The notes beneath the pieces were generated by a model. It was not told the DNA's origin. It saw only the letters and a program-made list of their open reading frames with translations, and did not search any database. Made by a program: the position numbers and the translations under genes. This document shows positions 48,257 to 56,731 of a DNA stretch of 64,000 nucleotides, one piece after another (the stretch's first letter is position 1; each line of letters starts with the position of its first letter). The DNA is from an uncultured Pelagibacteraceae bacterium. GTDB taxonomy: Bacteria > Pseudomonadota > Alphaproteobacteria > Pelagibacterales > Pelagibacteraceae. Where the stretch lies: the NCBI GenBank assembly GCA_902569245.1, contig CACFTO010000004.1, forward strand, positions 1 through 64,000. Reading direction: 5' to 3'.

Positions 48257-49576
48257 CTATTTCTTTTTTATACCTGGTATCCAGCTAGTTCCTGCCAAAG
48301 GAACTCTAGCCATTGCTGCAGCCTCAACGGTTAATGCACATAAATCCTCTGGTTCTAAGTTATGAAGACTGTTTTTACCACACGCTCGTGCAATAGTTTG
48401 TGCTTCTAAAGACATGACCTTTAAATAATTTGATAATTTTCTACCAGCTTTTTTTGGATCTAATCTTTTCATTAGCTCTGGTTTCTGAGTTGAAATTCCT
48501 GCAGGATCATTTCCCTCATGCCAGTCGTCGTACGCCCCAGCTTTACTTCCAAGTTTTTCATATTCTTTTTCCCATTTAGGATCATTATCACCAATTGCAA
48601 TCATGGCTGCACTCCCAATTGATACTGCATCAGCTCCTAAGGCAAGAGCTTTGGCTACATCTGCACCATTTCTAATTCCACCAGAAATTATAAGCTGAAC
48701 TTCTCTATGAGAATTTAAATCTTGCAAAGCATCAACTGCTGGTCTTATGCAGGCTAAAGTTGGTTGACCTACATTTTCAATAAATACTTCTTGTGTAGCT
48801 GCTGTACCACCTTGCATACCATCTAAGACAACAACATCTGCTCCAGCTTTTACAGCTAATGCTGTATCATAATATGGTCTTGCTCCAGCAATTTTAATAA
48901 AAATAGGAACTTTCCATTTAGTAATTTCTCTTAATTCCAAAATTTTTATTTTTAAATCATCAGGACCAGTCCAATCAGGATGACGACACGCAGATCTTTG
49001 GTCAATACCTTTTGGTAGAGTTCTCATTTCTGCAACACGATCATCTATTTTTTGTCCAAGCAACATTCCTCCTCCACCAGGTTTTGCACCTTGTCCAATT
49101 ACCACTTCAATAGCATCCGCTTTTCTTAAATCTTTTGGGTTCATCCCATATCTTGATGGTAAAAGTTGATAAACTAAATTTTTAGATTGGCCTCTTTCCT
49201 CTGGTGTCATTCCTCCATCACCTGTTGTGGTAGATGTGCCAGCTGCACTTGCTCCTCTTCCTAATGCCTCTTTTGCTGGACCAGACAATGCTCCAAAACT
49301 CATACCTGCAATCGTAATTGGAATATCAAGCTCTAATGGTTTTTTTGCATATTTTGTGCCTAAAGTTACATTTGTAGTACATTTTTCTCTATATCCTTCC
49401 AAAGGATATCTAGACATTGAAGCACCTAAAAATAATAAATCATCAAAATGTGGAAGCTTTCTTTTCGAACCACCACCCCTAATATCATAAATTCCAGTTT
49501 CAGCAGCTCTCCTAATTTCAGAGTTAGTGTATTCATCAAAGGTCCAGGATTGACGAGGGAGAGTTTTATTTTTCAT
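48257..49576 (-). CDS. mgsC: Glutamate synthase-like FMN domain protein (N-methylglutamate synthase subunit C-like)
   Basis: GAKPGGGGMLLGQKI, VVLDGMQGGTAATQEVF, ALGADAVSIGSAAMIAIG; syntenic with mgsA/B-like genes. Confidence 0.75.
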   Translation of the reverse strand: MKNKTLPRQSWTFDEYTNSEIRRAAETGIYDIRGGGSKRKLPHFDDLLFLGASMSRYPLEGYREKCTTNVTLGTKYAKKPLELDIPITIAGMSFGALSGPAKEALGRGASAAGTSTTTGDGGMTPEERGQSKNLVYQLLPSRYGMNPKDLRKADAIEVVIGQGAKPGGGGMLLGQKIDDRVAEMRTLPKGIDQRSACRHPDWTGPDDLKIKILELREITKWKVPIFIKIAGARPYYDTALAVKAGADVVVLDGMQGGTAATQEVFIENVGQPTLACIRPAVDALQDLNSHREVQLIISGGIRNGADVAKALALGADAVSIGSAAMIAIGDNDPKWEKEYEKLGSKAGAYDDWHEGNDPAGISTQKPELMKRLDPKKAGRKLSNYLKVMSLEAQTIARACGKNSLHNLEPEDLCALTVEAAAMARVPLAGTSWIPGIKKK

Positions 49577-49578
49577 AA

Positions 49579-50271
49579 TTAATAATTAGATACGTTATCA
49601 ATATTAAAATTATATAGTTTTCTTGCGGAACCATATCTTTTAAATTGTTCAGGTTTAATATTTGATCCAGCCCTTTTTAAAAGCTCTTTTAATTTTGTCT
49701 TATGTTTTTTACTCATTTTTTTTTCTTCACAATCCGCTCCTAAAGATTTTACTTTTCCTTTTACATATATGTCTGTTTCATACAAACTATCACCTAATGC
49801 TTCACCTGCATCACCACAAACAACCAAATTTCCAGATTGTGCCATAAATGCTGACATATGACCAACAGATCCTTTTACAATTATATCAATACCTTTCATA
49901 GATATTCCACATCTTGAACTTGCATCACCATCAATAATCAAAGTTCCACCATGAGCAGTTGCACCTGCAGATTGTGATGCATTTCCTTTTACATGAACTT
50001 TTCCAGACATCATGTTTTCTGCAACTCCAGTTCCCACATTTCCATCAACTATAATATTTGCATTTTGGTTCATACCTGCACAATAATACCCAACATGACC
50101 TTTAATGGTTACATCAATATTTTCTGTAAGACCTGCACAGACAGCATGATTACCTTCAGGGTTTGATATTACAAAGTCTCTTTTATTTTTTTTACGATCA
50201 ATATTTTGAAGTTTTTCATTAACAGATCTCAATTTCAATTTCTTTAAATCAAGTATCATTATTTTCCCCAA
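49579..50271 (-). CDS. mgsB: GltB C-terminal (GXGXG-repeat) domain protein, MgsB/GlxC-like
   Basis: Repeated GHVGYYCAGMNQNANIIVDGNVGTGVAENMMSGKVHVKGNASQSAGATAHGG beta-helix motif. Confidence 0.75.
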   Translation of the reverse strand: MGKIMILDLKKLKLRSVNEKLQNIDRKKNKRDFVISNPEGNHAVCAGLTENIDVTIKGHVGYYCAGMNQNANIIVDGNVGTGVAENMMSGKVHVKGNASQSAGATAHGGTLIIDGDASSRCGISMKGIDIIVKGSVGHMSAFMAQSGNLVVCGDAGEALGDSLYETDIYVKGKVKSLGADCEEKKMSKKHKTKLKELLKRAGSNIKPEQFKRYGSARKLYNFNIDNVSNY

Positions 50272-51137
50272 GAATAAACGATACCTGGCTCAGGTTCAAA
50301 AATTTTTGCATTATTTACATTTGGTAAATGTGCCATTGCTTGAAACTCTGATGAAATTGCTACATAGTCTTTTGTTTCAGCAATTACAGCAGGCTTGCAT
50401 GCTATCTCATCTCTTAGAACTGCAAAACCACTATGTGTTCCTGCAATAAAAGTATAAAATCCATCCAAATCGCTTAAGCCTTTATTTAATGTTTGTTTTA
50501 AATTTCTTTTTTTTAAACTATCTGAAATATAACCAGCAGCTACTTCTGTATCATTATCAGAACTAAATTTGGATCCATTTTTTTTTAATTTTCTTCTTAA
50601 ATTGTTATGATTAGACAAGGAACCATTATGTACTAAGCATTCATCTTCACCTGTAGAGTAGGGATGTGATCCATCAGTTGTAATTGCACTTTCTGTAGCC
50701 ATTCTTGTATGACCAATAGCATGTGTTCCGGAAAAATTATCTAAATTAAATTTTTTCACAACATTACTAGGACTTCCAACTTGTTTAAAAATTTCAATAG
50801 ATTTTCCGTACCCAACTAGTGATATTGTCGAAAAATCTTCTAAAATAGGGAGAATTTTACTAGGTTTTTCAATAGATTTTAAAATTACGTGGTCTGAATT
50901 CTTTTCTATATTTGTAAGTTTTACTTTCTTTTTAATTTCATTTTTGAATTTTTCAAAACTCATATCATTTAAACAAATAGAATATTTATAAATTTTTTTT
51001 TTATCACTTTTATAAATTGCAAAACCTGCACTGTCAGGACCTCTAGACTCCATACTGACTAACATTTTAGAAAGCATTCCTCCTAAAGATTTTTCAAATT
51101 TTCTAGATTTTAGATAAATTCCAACAATGCCACACAT
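50259..51137 (-). CDS. mgsA: Class II glutamine amidotransferase, MgsA/GlxB-like
   Basis: N-terminal MCGIVGIYL nucleophile, SRGPDSAGFAIY, GHTRMATESAITTDGSHPY, VHNGSLSNHNNLRR. Confidence 0.78.
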   Translation of the reverse strand: MCGIVGIYLKSRKFEKSLGGMLSKMLVSMESRGPDSAGFAIYKSDKKKIYKYSICLNDMSFEKFKNEIKKKVKLTNIEKNSDHVILKSIEKPSKILPILEDFSTISLVGYGKSIEIFKQVGSPSNVVKKFNLDNFSGTHAIGHTRMATESAITTDGSHPYSTGEDECLVHNGSLSNHNNLRRKLKKNGSKFSSDNDTEVAAGYISDSLKKRNLKQTLNKGLSDLDGFYTFIAGTHSGFAVLRDEIACKPAVIAETKDYVAISSEFQAMAHLPNVNNAKIFEPEPGIVYSWGK

Positions 51138-51146
51138 AAATAAGTT

Positions 51147-51299
51147 TTAAAGTAGTGATAATAATTGGTCTTTATAGTAAAGCACATTAATTATAACAAT
51201 GATAATGATTGCGGCATAGACACCATATTTAGATTTAGGCCATGCTAATCTAGCCATTTTACTCGGTGTTTTGTTGAGATTTTTTTTATCTTCTTCCAT
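51147..51299 (-). CDS. Small (50 aa) single-TM protein, absent from the supplied ORF track
   Basis: Hand translation: MEEDKKNLNKTPSKMARLAWPKSKYGVYAAIIIIVIINVLYYKDQLLSLL*, charged N-terminus then one TM; fills an otherwise empty gap and is co-oriented with neighbours. Confidence 0.55.
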   Translation of the reverse strand: MEEDKKNLNKTPSKMARLAWPKSKYGVYAAIIIIVIINVLYYKDQLLSLL

Positions 51300-51307
51300 A
51301 CTTTGTA

Positions 51308-51335
51308 AAGGGCGCATCTAAATTTATGCGCCCTT
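51308..51335. other. Perfect 10-bp GC-rich stem-loop
   Basis: AAGGGCGCAT-CTAAATTT-ATGCGCCCTT between two small minus-strand ORFs; T-rich only on the plus-strand 3' side. Confidence 0.7.
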
Positions 51336-51347
51336 ATCGTTTTTTAT

Positions 51348-51575
51348 TTATCCATCAGTAATATTACTCTTCCATGCATTTGAACTTGGTCTTTTTCTTG
51401 CAAGCTTAGAAAGTTTATCACTTTCTTGTTTTGAGCTTACAACTGTCCAACCTATCCAAATAACAGCAAGTATAAGAACTAATATACCTTCTGATCCTAC
51501 TCCAGGATAAATAGCACCCACAACATCCTCTGCAGGTTTATTTAAGTGATCTATCCAATTAGATACTGTAGCCAT
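51348..51575 (-). CDS. Small (75 aa) single-TM protein adjacent to amtB
   Basis: GILVLILAVIWIGWTVV TM; 11-bp gap from amtB, SD-like AGGAGG upstream. Confidence 0.65.
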   Translation of the reverse strand: MATVSNWIDHLNKPAEDVVGAIYPGVGSEGILVLILAVIWIGWTVVSSKQESDKLSKLARKRPSSNAWKSNITDG

Positions 51576-51586
51576 ATTATCCTCCT

Positions 51587-52987
51587 TTAAGTACTTGAAG
51601 AAGCAACAGTTTTTTCATCTTCTTTTGCTTCCTCCATTATTTGGTAATCTAATCCAGCTAACTCAACTTCCCTTGGAATTCTGAGTTTGCCAATACCATT
51701 TAACACTCTAGCTATAATGTAGCCTGGGATCATTCCAAGAACAAAGAACATGATTATTGCACCTATGAACATTCCTAAAGGATTTATTGCAGCATATGTA
51801 GTTCCATCCCACATAGCACCAACACTGTATCCTGAAGAAGGGTATCCATTTAATACAAAACCGCATATCACTAGTCCTGCAAACCCAGCATAACCATGAA
51901 CTGCTACTGCTCCAACTGCATCATCAATTTTGAACCTACGTTCAACCCAGTAATGCATTTTGTAAGCTATAACGACACCAATCATTCCAATTATCAAAGA
52001 TTGTATTGGATGATAAAGGTCATTTCCAGCAGATGCACAGATTATTCCAGCTAAACCACTTGAGTAAGTCCAGAAAGGATCACCTTTCGAAACAACATAA
52101 CCTGCTAATAATCCTCCTGAGAGAGACATTAAAAAGTTCATTGTTATTCCACTAAGTGTGGTTGGCGTTACATAAATTGTGGTTGCAGTAAAGTAAGTGA
52201 CACCTTCCATGCCATACTCAGGTCCAAGATCGTAAATTGGAATATTACAAGCAGCATAAAATCCCCAAAAACCTGTATAAATTAAGAATAATCCAACAGT
52301 TACTAACCAAGGATTTCTGGGTCCAATATTTCTAGGTTCGCCACTTGATGAAAATTTTCCAATTCTTGGTCCTAAAACAGCAAGTACCCCTAAAGCAAAT
52401 CCACCAGCTACTGCGTGAATTACACCTGAGGCATAAGCATCATGGTAACCGAGTATCTTCAACATCCATCCGTCAAAGTGCCATCCCCATGCAGCATCTA
52501 TACTCCAAAATACAGATCCAATTGCAATCGCAAGAATTCCAAAAGCAAAAGTAGTAATTCTTTCAATTACAGCACCTGATACAATGGATGCAGCTGTCCA
52601 TGAGAAAAGTAAAAATGCAGCCCAAAATACTCCACTAATATGATCTCCTAAGTTTACTGCCATCAATTCACTATTTGGCAGATACCACTTAGCACTAAAA
52701 GCTGAGTCATCTGTAATTAGCGCTGCGCTTTCATTCATTATTGATGGTGCAAGACCTGGTCCTGTTGGAAATGCCCAATAAATCCACCAACCAAATAAAA
52801 ACCAAGTTACTGTTACCAAAGGAATCAGCATTGTATTTTTCATTAATGTATGTTGATGATGTTTGTATCGGGAAGCTCCAACTTCATACATACAGAATCC
52901 TACGTGGATAAGAAACATTAGTACTACTGTTATCCAATAGTAAAATTCTGTGAATATGGTTGTCAATGCACCTAGTTCGTCAGTCAT
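51587..52987 (-). CDS. amtB: Ammonium transporter
   Basis: About 11 TM; DAAWGWHFDGW, ASGVIHAVAGGFALGVLAVLGPRIG, VGAVAVHGYAGFAGL; SD GGAGGTTA before ATG. Confidence 0.94.
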   Translation of the reverse strand: MTDELGALTTIFTEFYYWITVVLMFLIHVGFCMYEVGASRYKHHQHTLMKNTMLIPLVTVTWFLFGWWIYWAFPTGPGLAPSIMNESAALITDDSAFSAKWYLPNSELMAVNLGDHISGVFWAAFLLFSWTAASIVSGAVIERITTFAFGILAIAIGSVFWSIDAAWGWHFDGWMLKILGYHDAYASGVIHAVAGGFALGVLAVLGPRIGKFSSSGEPRNIGPRNPWLVTVGLFLIYTGFWGFYAACNIPIYDLGPEYGMEGVTYFTATTIYVTPTTLSGITMNFLMSLSGGLLAGYVVSKGDPFWTYSSGLAGIICASAGNDLYHPIQSLIIGMIGVVIAYKMHYWVERRFKIDDAVGAVAVHGYAGFAGLVICGFVLNGYPSSGYSVGAMWDGTTYAAINPLGMFIGAIIMFFVLGMIPGYIIARVLNGIGKLRIPREVELAGLDYQIMEEAKEDEKTVASSST

Positions 52988-53121
52988 TTAACCTCCAATT
53001 GTTTAAACAAATTACTTAAATATTAATATTTCGAATTATGGGATCAATCTTAAATAAAACAATTATATCAATACAAATTTATAATATTACAACTATAAGT
53101 ATATATAAATTGTTGGTGATT

Positions 53122-53529
53122 CTAAAATTTTCGATAAGCTTTTTTTAAATCTACTAATGGGTGATTTGGAGACATTTGAAATTTTACCAATAGTTCTCTT
53201 GCTATCATGTCTCTATCTTGTTGGTTATTTGGTAATTTAATTTTTTTTGGAATAGTCACCCAACCATTTGCGTTTCTATCAAAAACTGCAGGTCTATCTT
53301 CTTCATACCCCATGTGAACATCTTCCAACCAATTTAAATCATCCCAACCCATTGCTTCAATATATTTTTTTAGGAAAGGAGTTATTCTTGAATAGTCTGG
53401 CAATAAATTTACATCATACCTATAACCAATAGTTTGACCTATCATCTTTTCTCGAGCAGTTTCTTTCTTTTTACCTAACTGACCTTTAACTGTTTTTTTG
53501 CTCGATTTCTTACTTTTTTTTTTTGGCAT
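53122..53529 (-). CDS. Conserved-looking protein of unknown function with Lys-rich N-terminus
   Basis: MPKKKSKKSSKKTVKGQLGKKK...; 2-bp gap to the upstream glxD-like gene suggests translational coupling. Confidence 0.65.
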   Translation of the reverse strand: MPKKKSKKSSKKTVKGQLGKKKETAREKMIGQTIGYRYDVNLLPDYSRITPFLKKYIEAMGWDDLNWLEDVHMGYEEDRPAVFDRNANGWVTIPKKIKLPNNQQDRDMIARELLVKFQMSPNHPLVDLKKAYRKF

Positions 53530-53531
53530 AA

Positions 53532-54926
53532 TTATATTTTATGAAAGTCGTCAACTCCTACTGTGTGATTTGTTCCAGAAAGTGGTACTTTTGCTAATGC
53601 AGAAGCTTCCATTGTTAAAGCTGCCATATCTTCTGGCTCTAATGAATGGATATTTGTTTTACCACAAGCTCTAGCTAATAATTGAGCTTCTAACGTCATA
53701 GTATGTAAGTAATTATATACTCTAAGAGCTGCCTCATCAGGGTTTAGTCTTTTTCTCAATTTAGGATCCTGAGTAGCAACACCAACTGGGCAACGACCAG
53801 TATGACAGTGATAACAATGACCTGCTGGCACTCCCATTTCTTTTTCAAAATTAGACTCTGGAATTTCTTTATTACAGTTTAGTGCAATCATAGCGCCCGT
53901 ACCTATAGCAATAGCATCTGCACCAAGAGCTAATGCTTTTGCCATATCAGCTCCGTCTCTAACACCACCTGCATAAATAAGAGTAACTTTTCCAGTTTTA
54001 CCAACATCATCTATTGCTCTTCTTGCTTCTCTAATTGCAGCTATACCAGGTATACCTGTGTTTGCTGCTGCGATGTGTGGACCAGCACCTGTTGAACCTT
54101 CCATACCGTCTAGATAAATAGAGTCTGGATCACATTTTGCTGCCATACGAACATCATCGTAAACTTTTGCAGCTCCAAGTTTTAATTGAATTGGAACTTT
54201 ATTTTTTGTCAACTCTCTTAATTCTTGAACTTTTAAAGCTAAGTCATCTGGTCCTAACCAATCAGGATGTCTCGCAGGAGATCTTTGATCAATACCAGCA
54301 GGTAATGATCTCATCTCTGCTACTTGGTCAGTAACTTTTTGACCCATCAAGTGACCACCCATTCCAACTTTTTGTCCTTGACCAATGAAAACTTCAATTC
54401 CATCAGCAAGTTGTGCATGATGAGGATTAAATCCATATCTTGATTGAATACATTGATAGTACCATTTTTCTGAATATCTTCTTTCATCAGGTATCATTCC
54501 ACCTTCCCCTGAACATGTTGCGCTACCTGCCATAGTTGCTCCTCTTGCAAGTGCTGTCTTTGCTTCATACGATAAAGCTCCAAAACTCATACCTGTAATA
54601 TAAACTGGTATATCTAATTCTACTGGGTTTTCACATCTTGGACCAATGATAGTTTTTGTTTCACACTTTTCTCTGTAACCTTCGATTACAAATCTTGTAA
54701 GTGTTCCAGGTAAAAATACTAAATCATCAAATGTAGGAATTTTTTTCATTAGAGCCATACCTCTCATTCGGTATCTTCCTAACTGAGCTTTGATATGAAT
54801 GTCGTCGATTACTTCAGGTGTAAATATAGCGTTATAACCTAGTAAACTTTTATTTCTTTTTGAAAATTCACTACCACCATTCCCATTAGAATGACCATTT
54901 GATTTTCCGTTTTTTTTCTTTGCCAT
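53532..54926 (-). CDS. glxD: Glutamate synthase-like FMN/Fe-S protein, GlxD-like
   Basis: GQKVGMGGHLMGQKV, YLDGMEGSTGAGPHI, CYHCHTGRCPVGVATQDP (GltB-type 3Fe-4S Cys motif). Confidence 0.82.
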   Translation of the reverse strand: MAKKKNGKSNGHSNGNGGSEFSKRNKSLLGYNAIFTPEVIDDIHIKAQLGRYRMRGMALMKKIPTFDDLVFLPGTLTRFVIEGYREKCETKTIIGPRCENPVELDIPVYITGMSFGALSYEAKTALARGATMAGSATCSGEGGMIPDERRYSEKWYYQCIQSRYGFNPHHAQLADGIEVFIGQGQKVGMGGHLMGQKVTDQVAEMRSLPAGIDQRSPARHPDWLGPDDLALKVQELRELTKNKVPIQLKLGAAKVYDDVRMAAKCDPDSIYLDGMEGSTGAGPHIAAANTGIPGIAAIREARRAIDDVGKTGKVTLIYAGGVRDGADMAKALALGADAIAIGTGAMIALNCNKEIPESNFEKEMGVPAGHCYHCHTGRCPVGVATQDPKLRKRLNPDEAALRVYNYLHTMTLEAQLLARACGKTNIHSLEPEDMAALTMEASALAKVPLSGTNHTVGVDDFHKI

Positions 54927-55780
54927 TAAATTGCTCCTTTTTTCTCAGTTGGTTCTAAAGCGTCATAGTTCCAGAGTTTTTTACCTGCAACTACTTTAGT
55001 CATCTTTGAAACATCAAAATTTTCACCAATCTCAGCGACTTTAAGTTTTCTTTTAATCCAATCTATATCACTTTTTGTCATAGGTGACTCAATCGCATCA
55101 CTACCAAATGATCCAATTTTTCCACCCACATAAATAGTTCCATCATACATAGAATCTCCAAGGTTTATACCGACGTCACCTAAAATTATTATTCTACCTC
55201 TTTGCATCATAAAGCCAGTGAATGCTCCAGCGTCACCACCAACAATAATTGTTCCACCTTTTTGATCAATTCCTGTTCTAGCTCCAACGCTACCTTTACA
55301 TATTAAGTCTCCACCTCTAACTGCTGCACCAAAACATGATCCTGCATTTTTTTCTATTACTACTTTTCCTGCCATCATATTTTCTGCACATGACCATCCA
55401 ACTCTACCATTTATTCTTACTGTTGGACCATCAATAGAGCCAACACCAAAATAACCCAAACTTCCCTCAAATATTAAATTTAATTTATTCAACACTCCAA
55501 CACCTAAACTGTGTTTTCCTTGTGGGTTCTTTATAACTATTGTTCCATAACCTTGACTCATTAGTTCATCAATTTTTTTGTTTGCCTCTTTGCAATCTAG
55601 ATCATTTACATCAAGATCAATTCTTTTATTAAAATCAACATCATAAGTTCCCCAATAATAAAAGTTTTCTGCTTCATCTGGATTGAAAAATTTTTGTTGT
55701 GTTTTTCCTGTTAAGACTTCAGAGTGAAGTCCCATTGATTGGGCTTTCGTTTTTTTTTCTGTTGTTTTTAAATTTGCCAT
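54926..55780 (-). CDS. glxC: GltB GXGXG-domain protein, GlxC-like
   Basis: GRVGWSCAENMMAGKVVIEKNAGSCFGAAVRGGDLICKGSVGARTGIDQKGG repeats. Confidence 0.82.
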   Translation of the reverse strand: MANLKTTEKKTKAQSMGLHSEVLTGKTQQKFFNPDEAENFYYWGTYDVDFNKRIDLDVNDLDCKEANKKIDELMSQGYGTIVIKNPQGKHSLGVGVLNKLNLIFEGSLGYFGVGSIDGPTVRINGRVGWSCAENMMAGKVVIEKNAGSCFGAAVRGGDLICKGSVGARTGIDQKGGTIIVGGDAGAFTGFMMQRGRIIILGDVGINLGDSMYDGTIYVGGKIGSFGSDAIESPMTKSDIDWIKRKLKVAEIGENFDVSKMTKVVAGKKLWNYDALEPTEKKGAI

Positions 55781-56709
55781 ACTTTTACCTCTCCATCAAA
55801 AGGATCATACGTATCAATTTCATGCGGAAGAATTGATCTAATTGCTATCTCTTCAGATCCCATAGCCACCAAATCATCTGACTCGTATAAGACTAATGGT
55901 TTTGCTGCCATTGTATCTTTCGCCATTCCCAAAGAATCTTTCGTTGCAACAAAATATGTAAATACTCCATCTAAACCTGACAAACTATCCTTCATGCCTT
56001 CTTCTAATGTTGCTCCATTTCTCATTTTTTCTGCTAAATAAACAGCTATCAGTTCAGAGTCACATTCAGACATAAATCTCATGCCTTTGTTCTCTAACAC
56101 TCTTCTATTATTCCAGTAATTAGTTAATTGACCATTATGCACAACTGAAACATCGCTAAAAGGATATCCCCAAAAAGGGTGAGCAGATTTGATATCTACA
56201 CCTGACTCAGTTGCCATTCTAGCATGACCTATAGCATGAGTTCCTGTTACTTTTCCAAGATCATACCTATCTAAAACTACTTTTGCATCTCCTAAATCTT
56301 TAATTAATTCAAGTGATTTACCAATTGATAAAATTTCTACACTTTCAATACTTTCAATTTTCTTTGAAAAATCCATTAAATCGTCGTCATATTTCATTTC
56401 ATATCTGTAGGAATATGGAGTTAGTTTTTCTTCCTTCAATACTTTTGCACCAAGATTTTTTAACATATCGTCTACAAGTTCTTTCCTCTTATCATAAACG
56501 CTTTCATCTTCATTTATGGAGGAACTACCTTCACCAACATTTTCTCCAACCTTGAATCTCAATATGAAGTTTTCACCATCATTATCTGCATATAGAGCAT
56601 AACCTGTTGAGTCAGGACCTCTATGCTTTAAAGCCTGAAGCATTGCTTGTAATTCATTTCCTACATTAGAGGATTTTCCTCTATGTATAAGACCAGCTAT
56701 TCCGCACAT
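55768..56709 (-). CDS. glxB: Class II glutamine amidotransferase, GlxB-like
   Basis: MCGIAGLIHRG nucleophile, HRGPDSTGYALY, GHARMATESGVDIKSAHPF, VHNGQLTNYWNNRR. Confidence 0.85.
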   Translation of the reverse strand: MCGIAGLIHRGKSSNVGNELQAMLQALKHRGPDSTGYALYADNDGENFILRFKVGENVGEGSSSINEDESVYDKRKELVDDMLKNLGAKVLKEEKLTPYSYRYEMKYDDDLMDFSKKIESIESVEILSIGKSLELIKDLGDAKVVLDRYDLGKVTGTHAIGHARMATESGVDIKSAHPFWGYPFSDVSVVHNGQLTNYWNNRRVLENKGMRFMSECDSELIAVYLAEKMRNGATLEEGMKDSLSGLDGVFTYFVATKDSLGMAKDTMAAKPLVLYESDDLVAMGSEEIAIRSILPHEIDTYDPFDGEVKVWQI

Positions 56710-56731
56710 ATTTCTCCTTAACTAAATTTGT

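Noticed and set aside
47937-48365. 142-aa plus-strand ORF spanning the gmaS/mgsC junction
   Set aside because: Overlaps two supported minus-strand genes; hydrophobic shadow translation.
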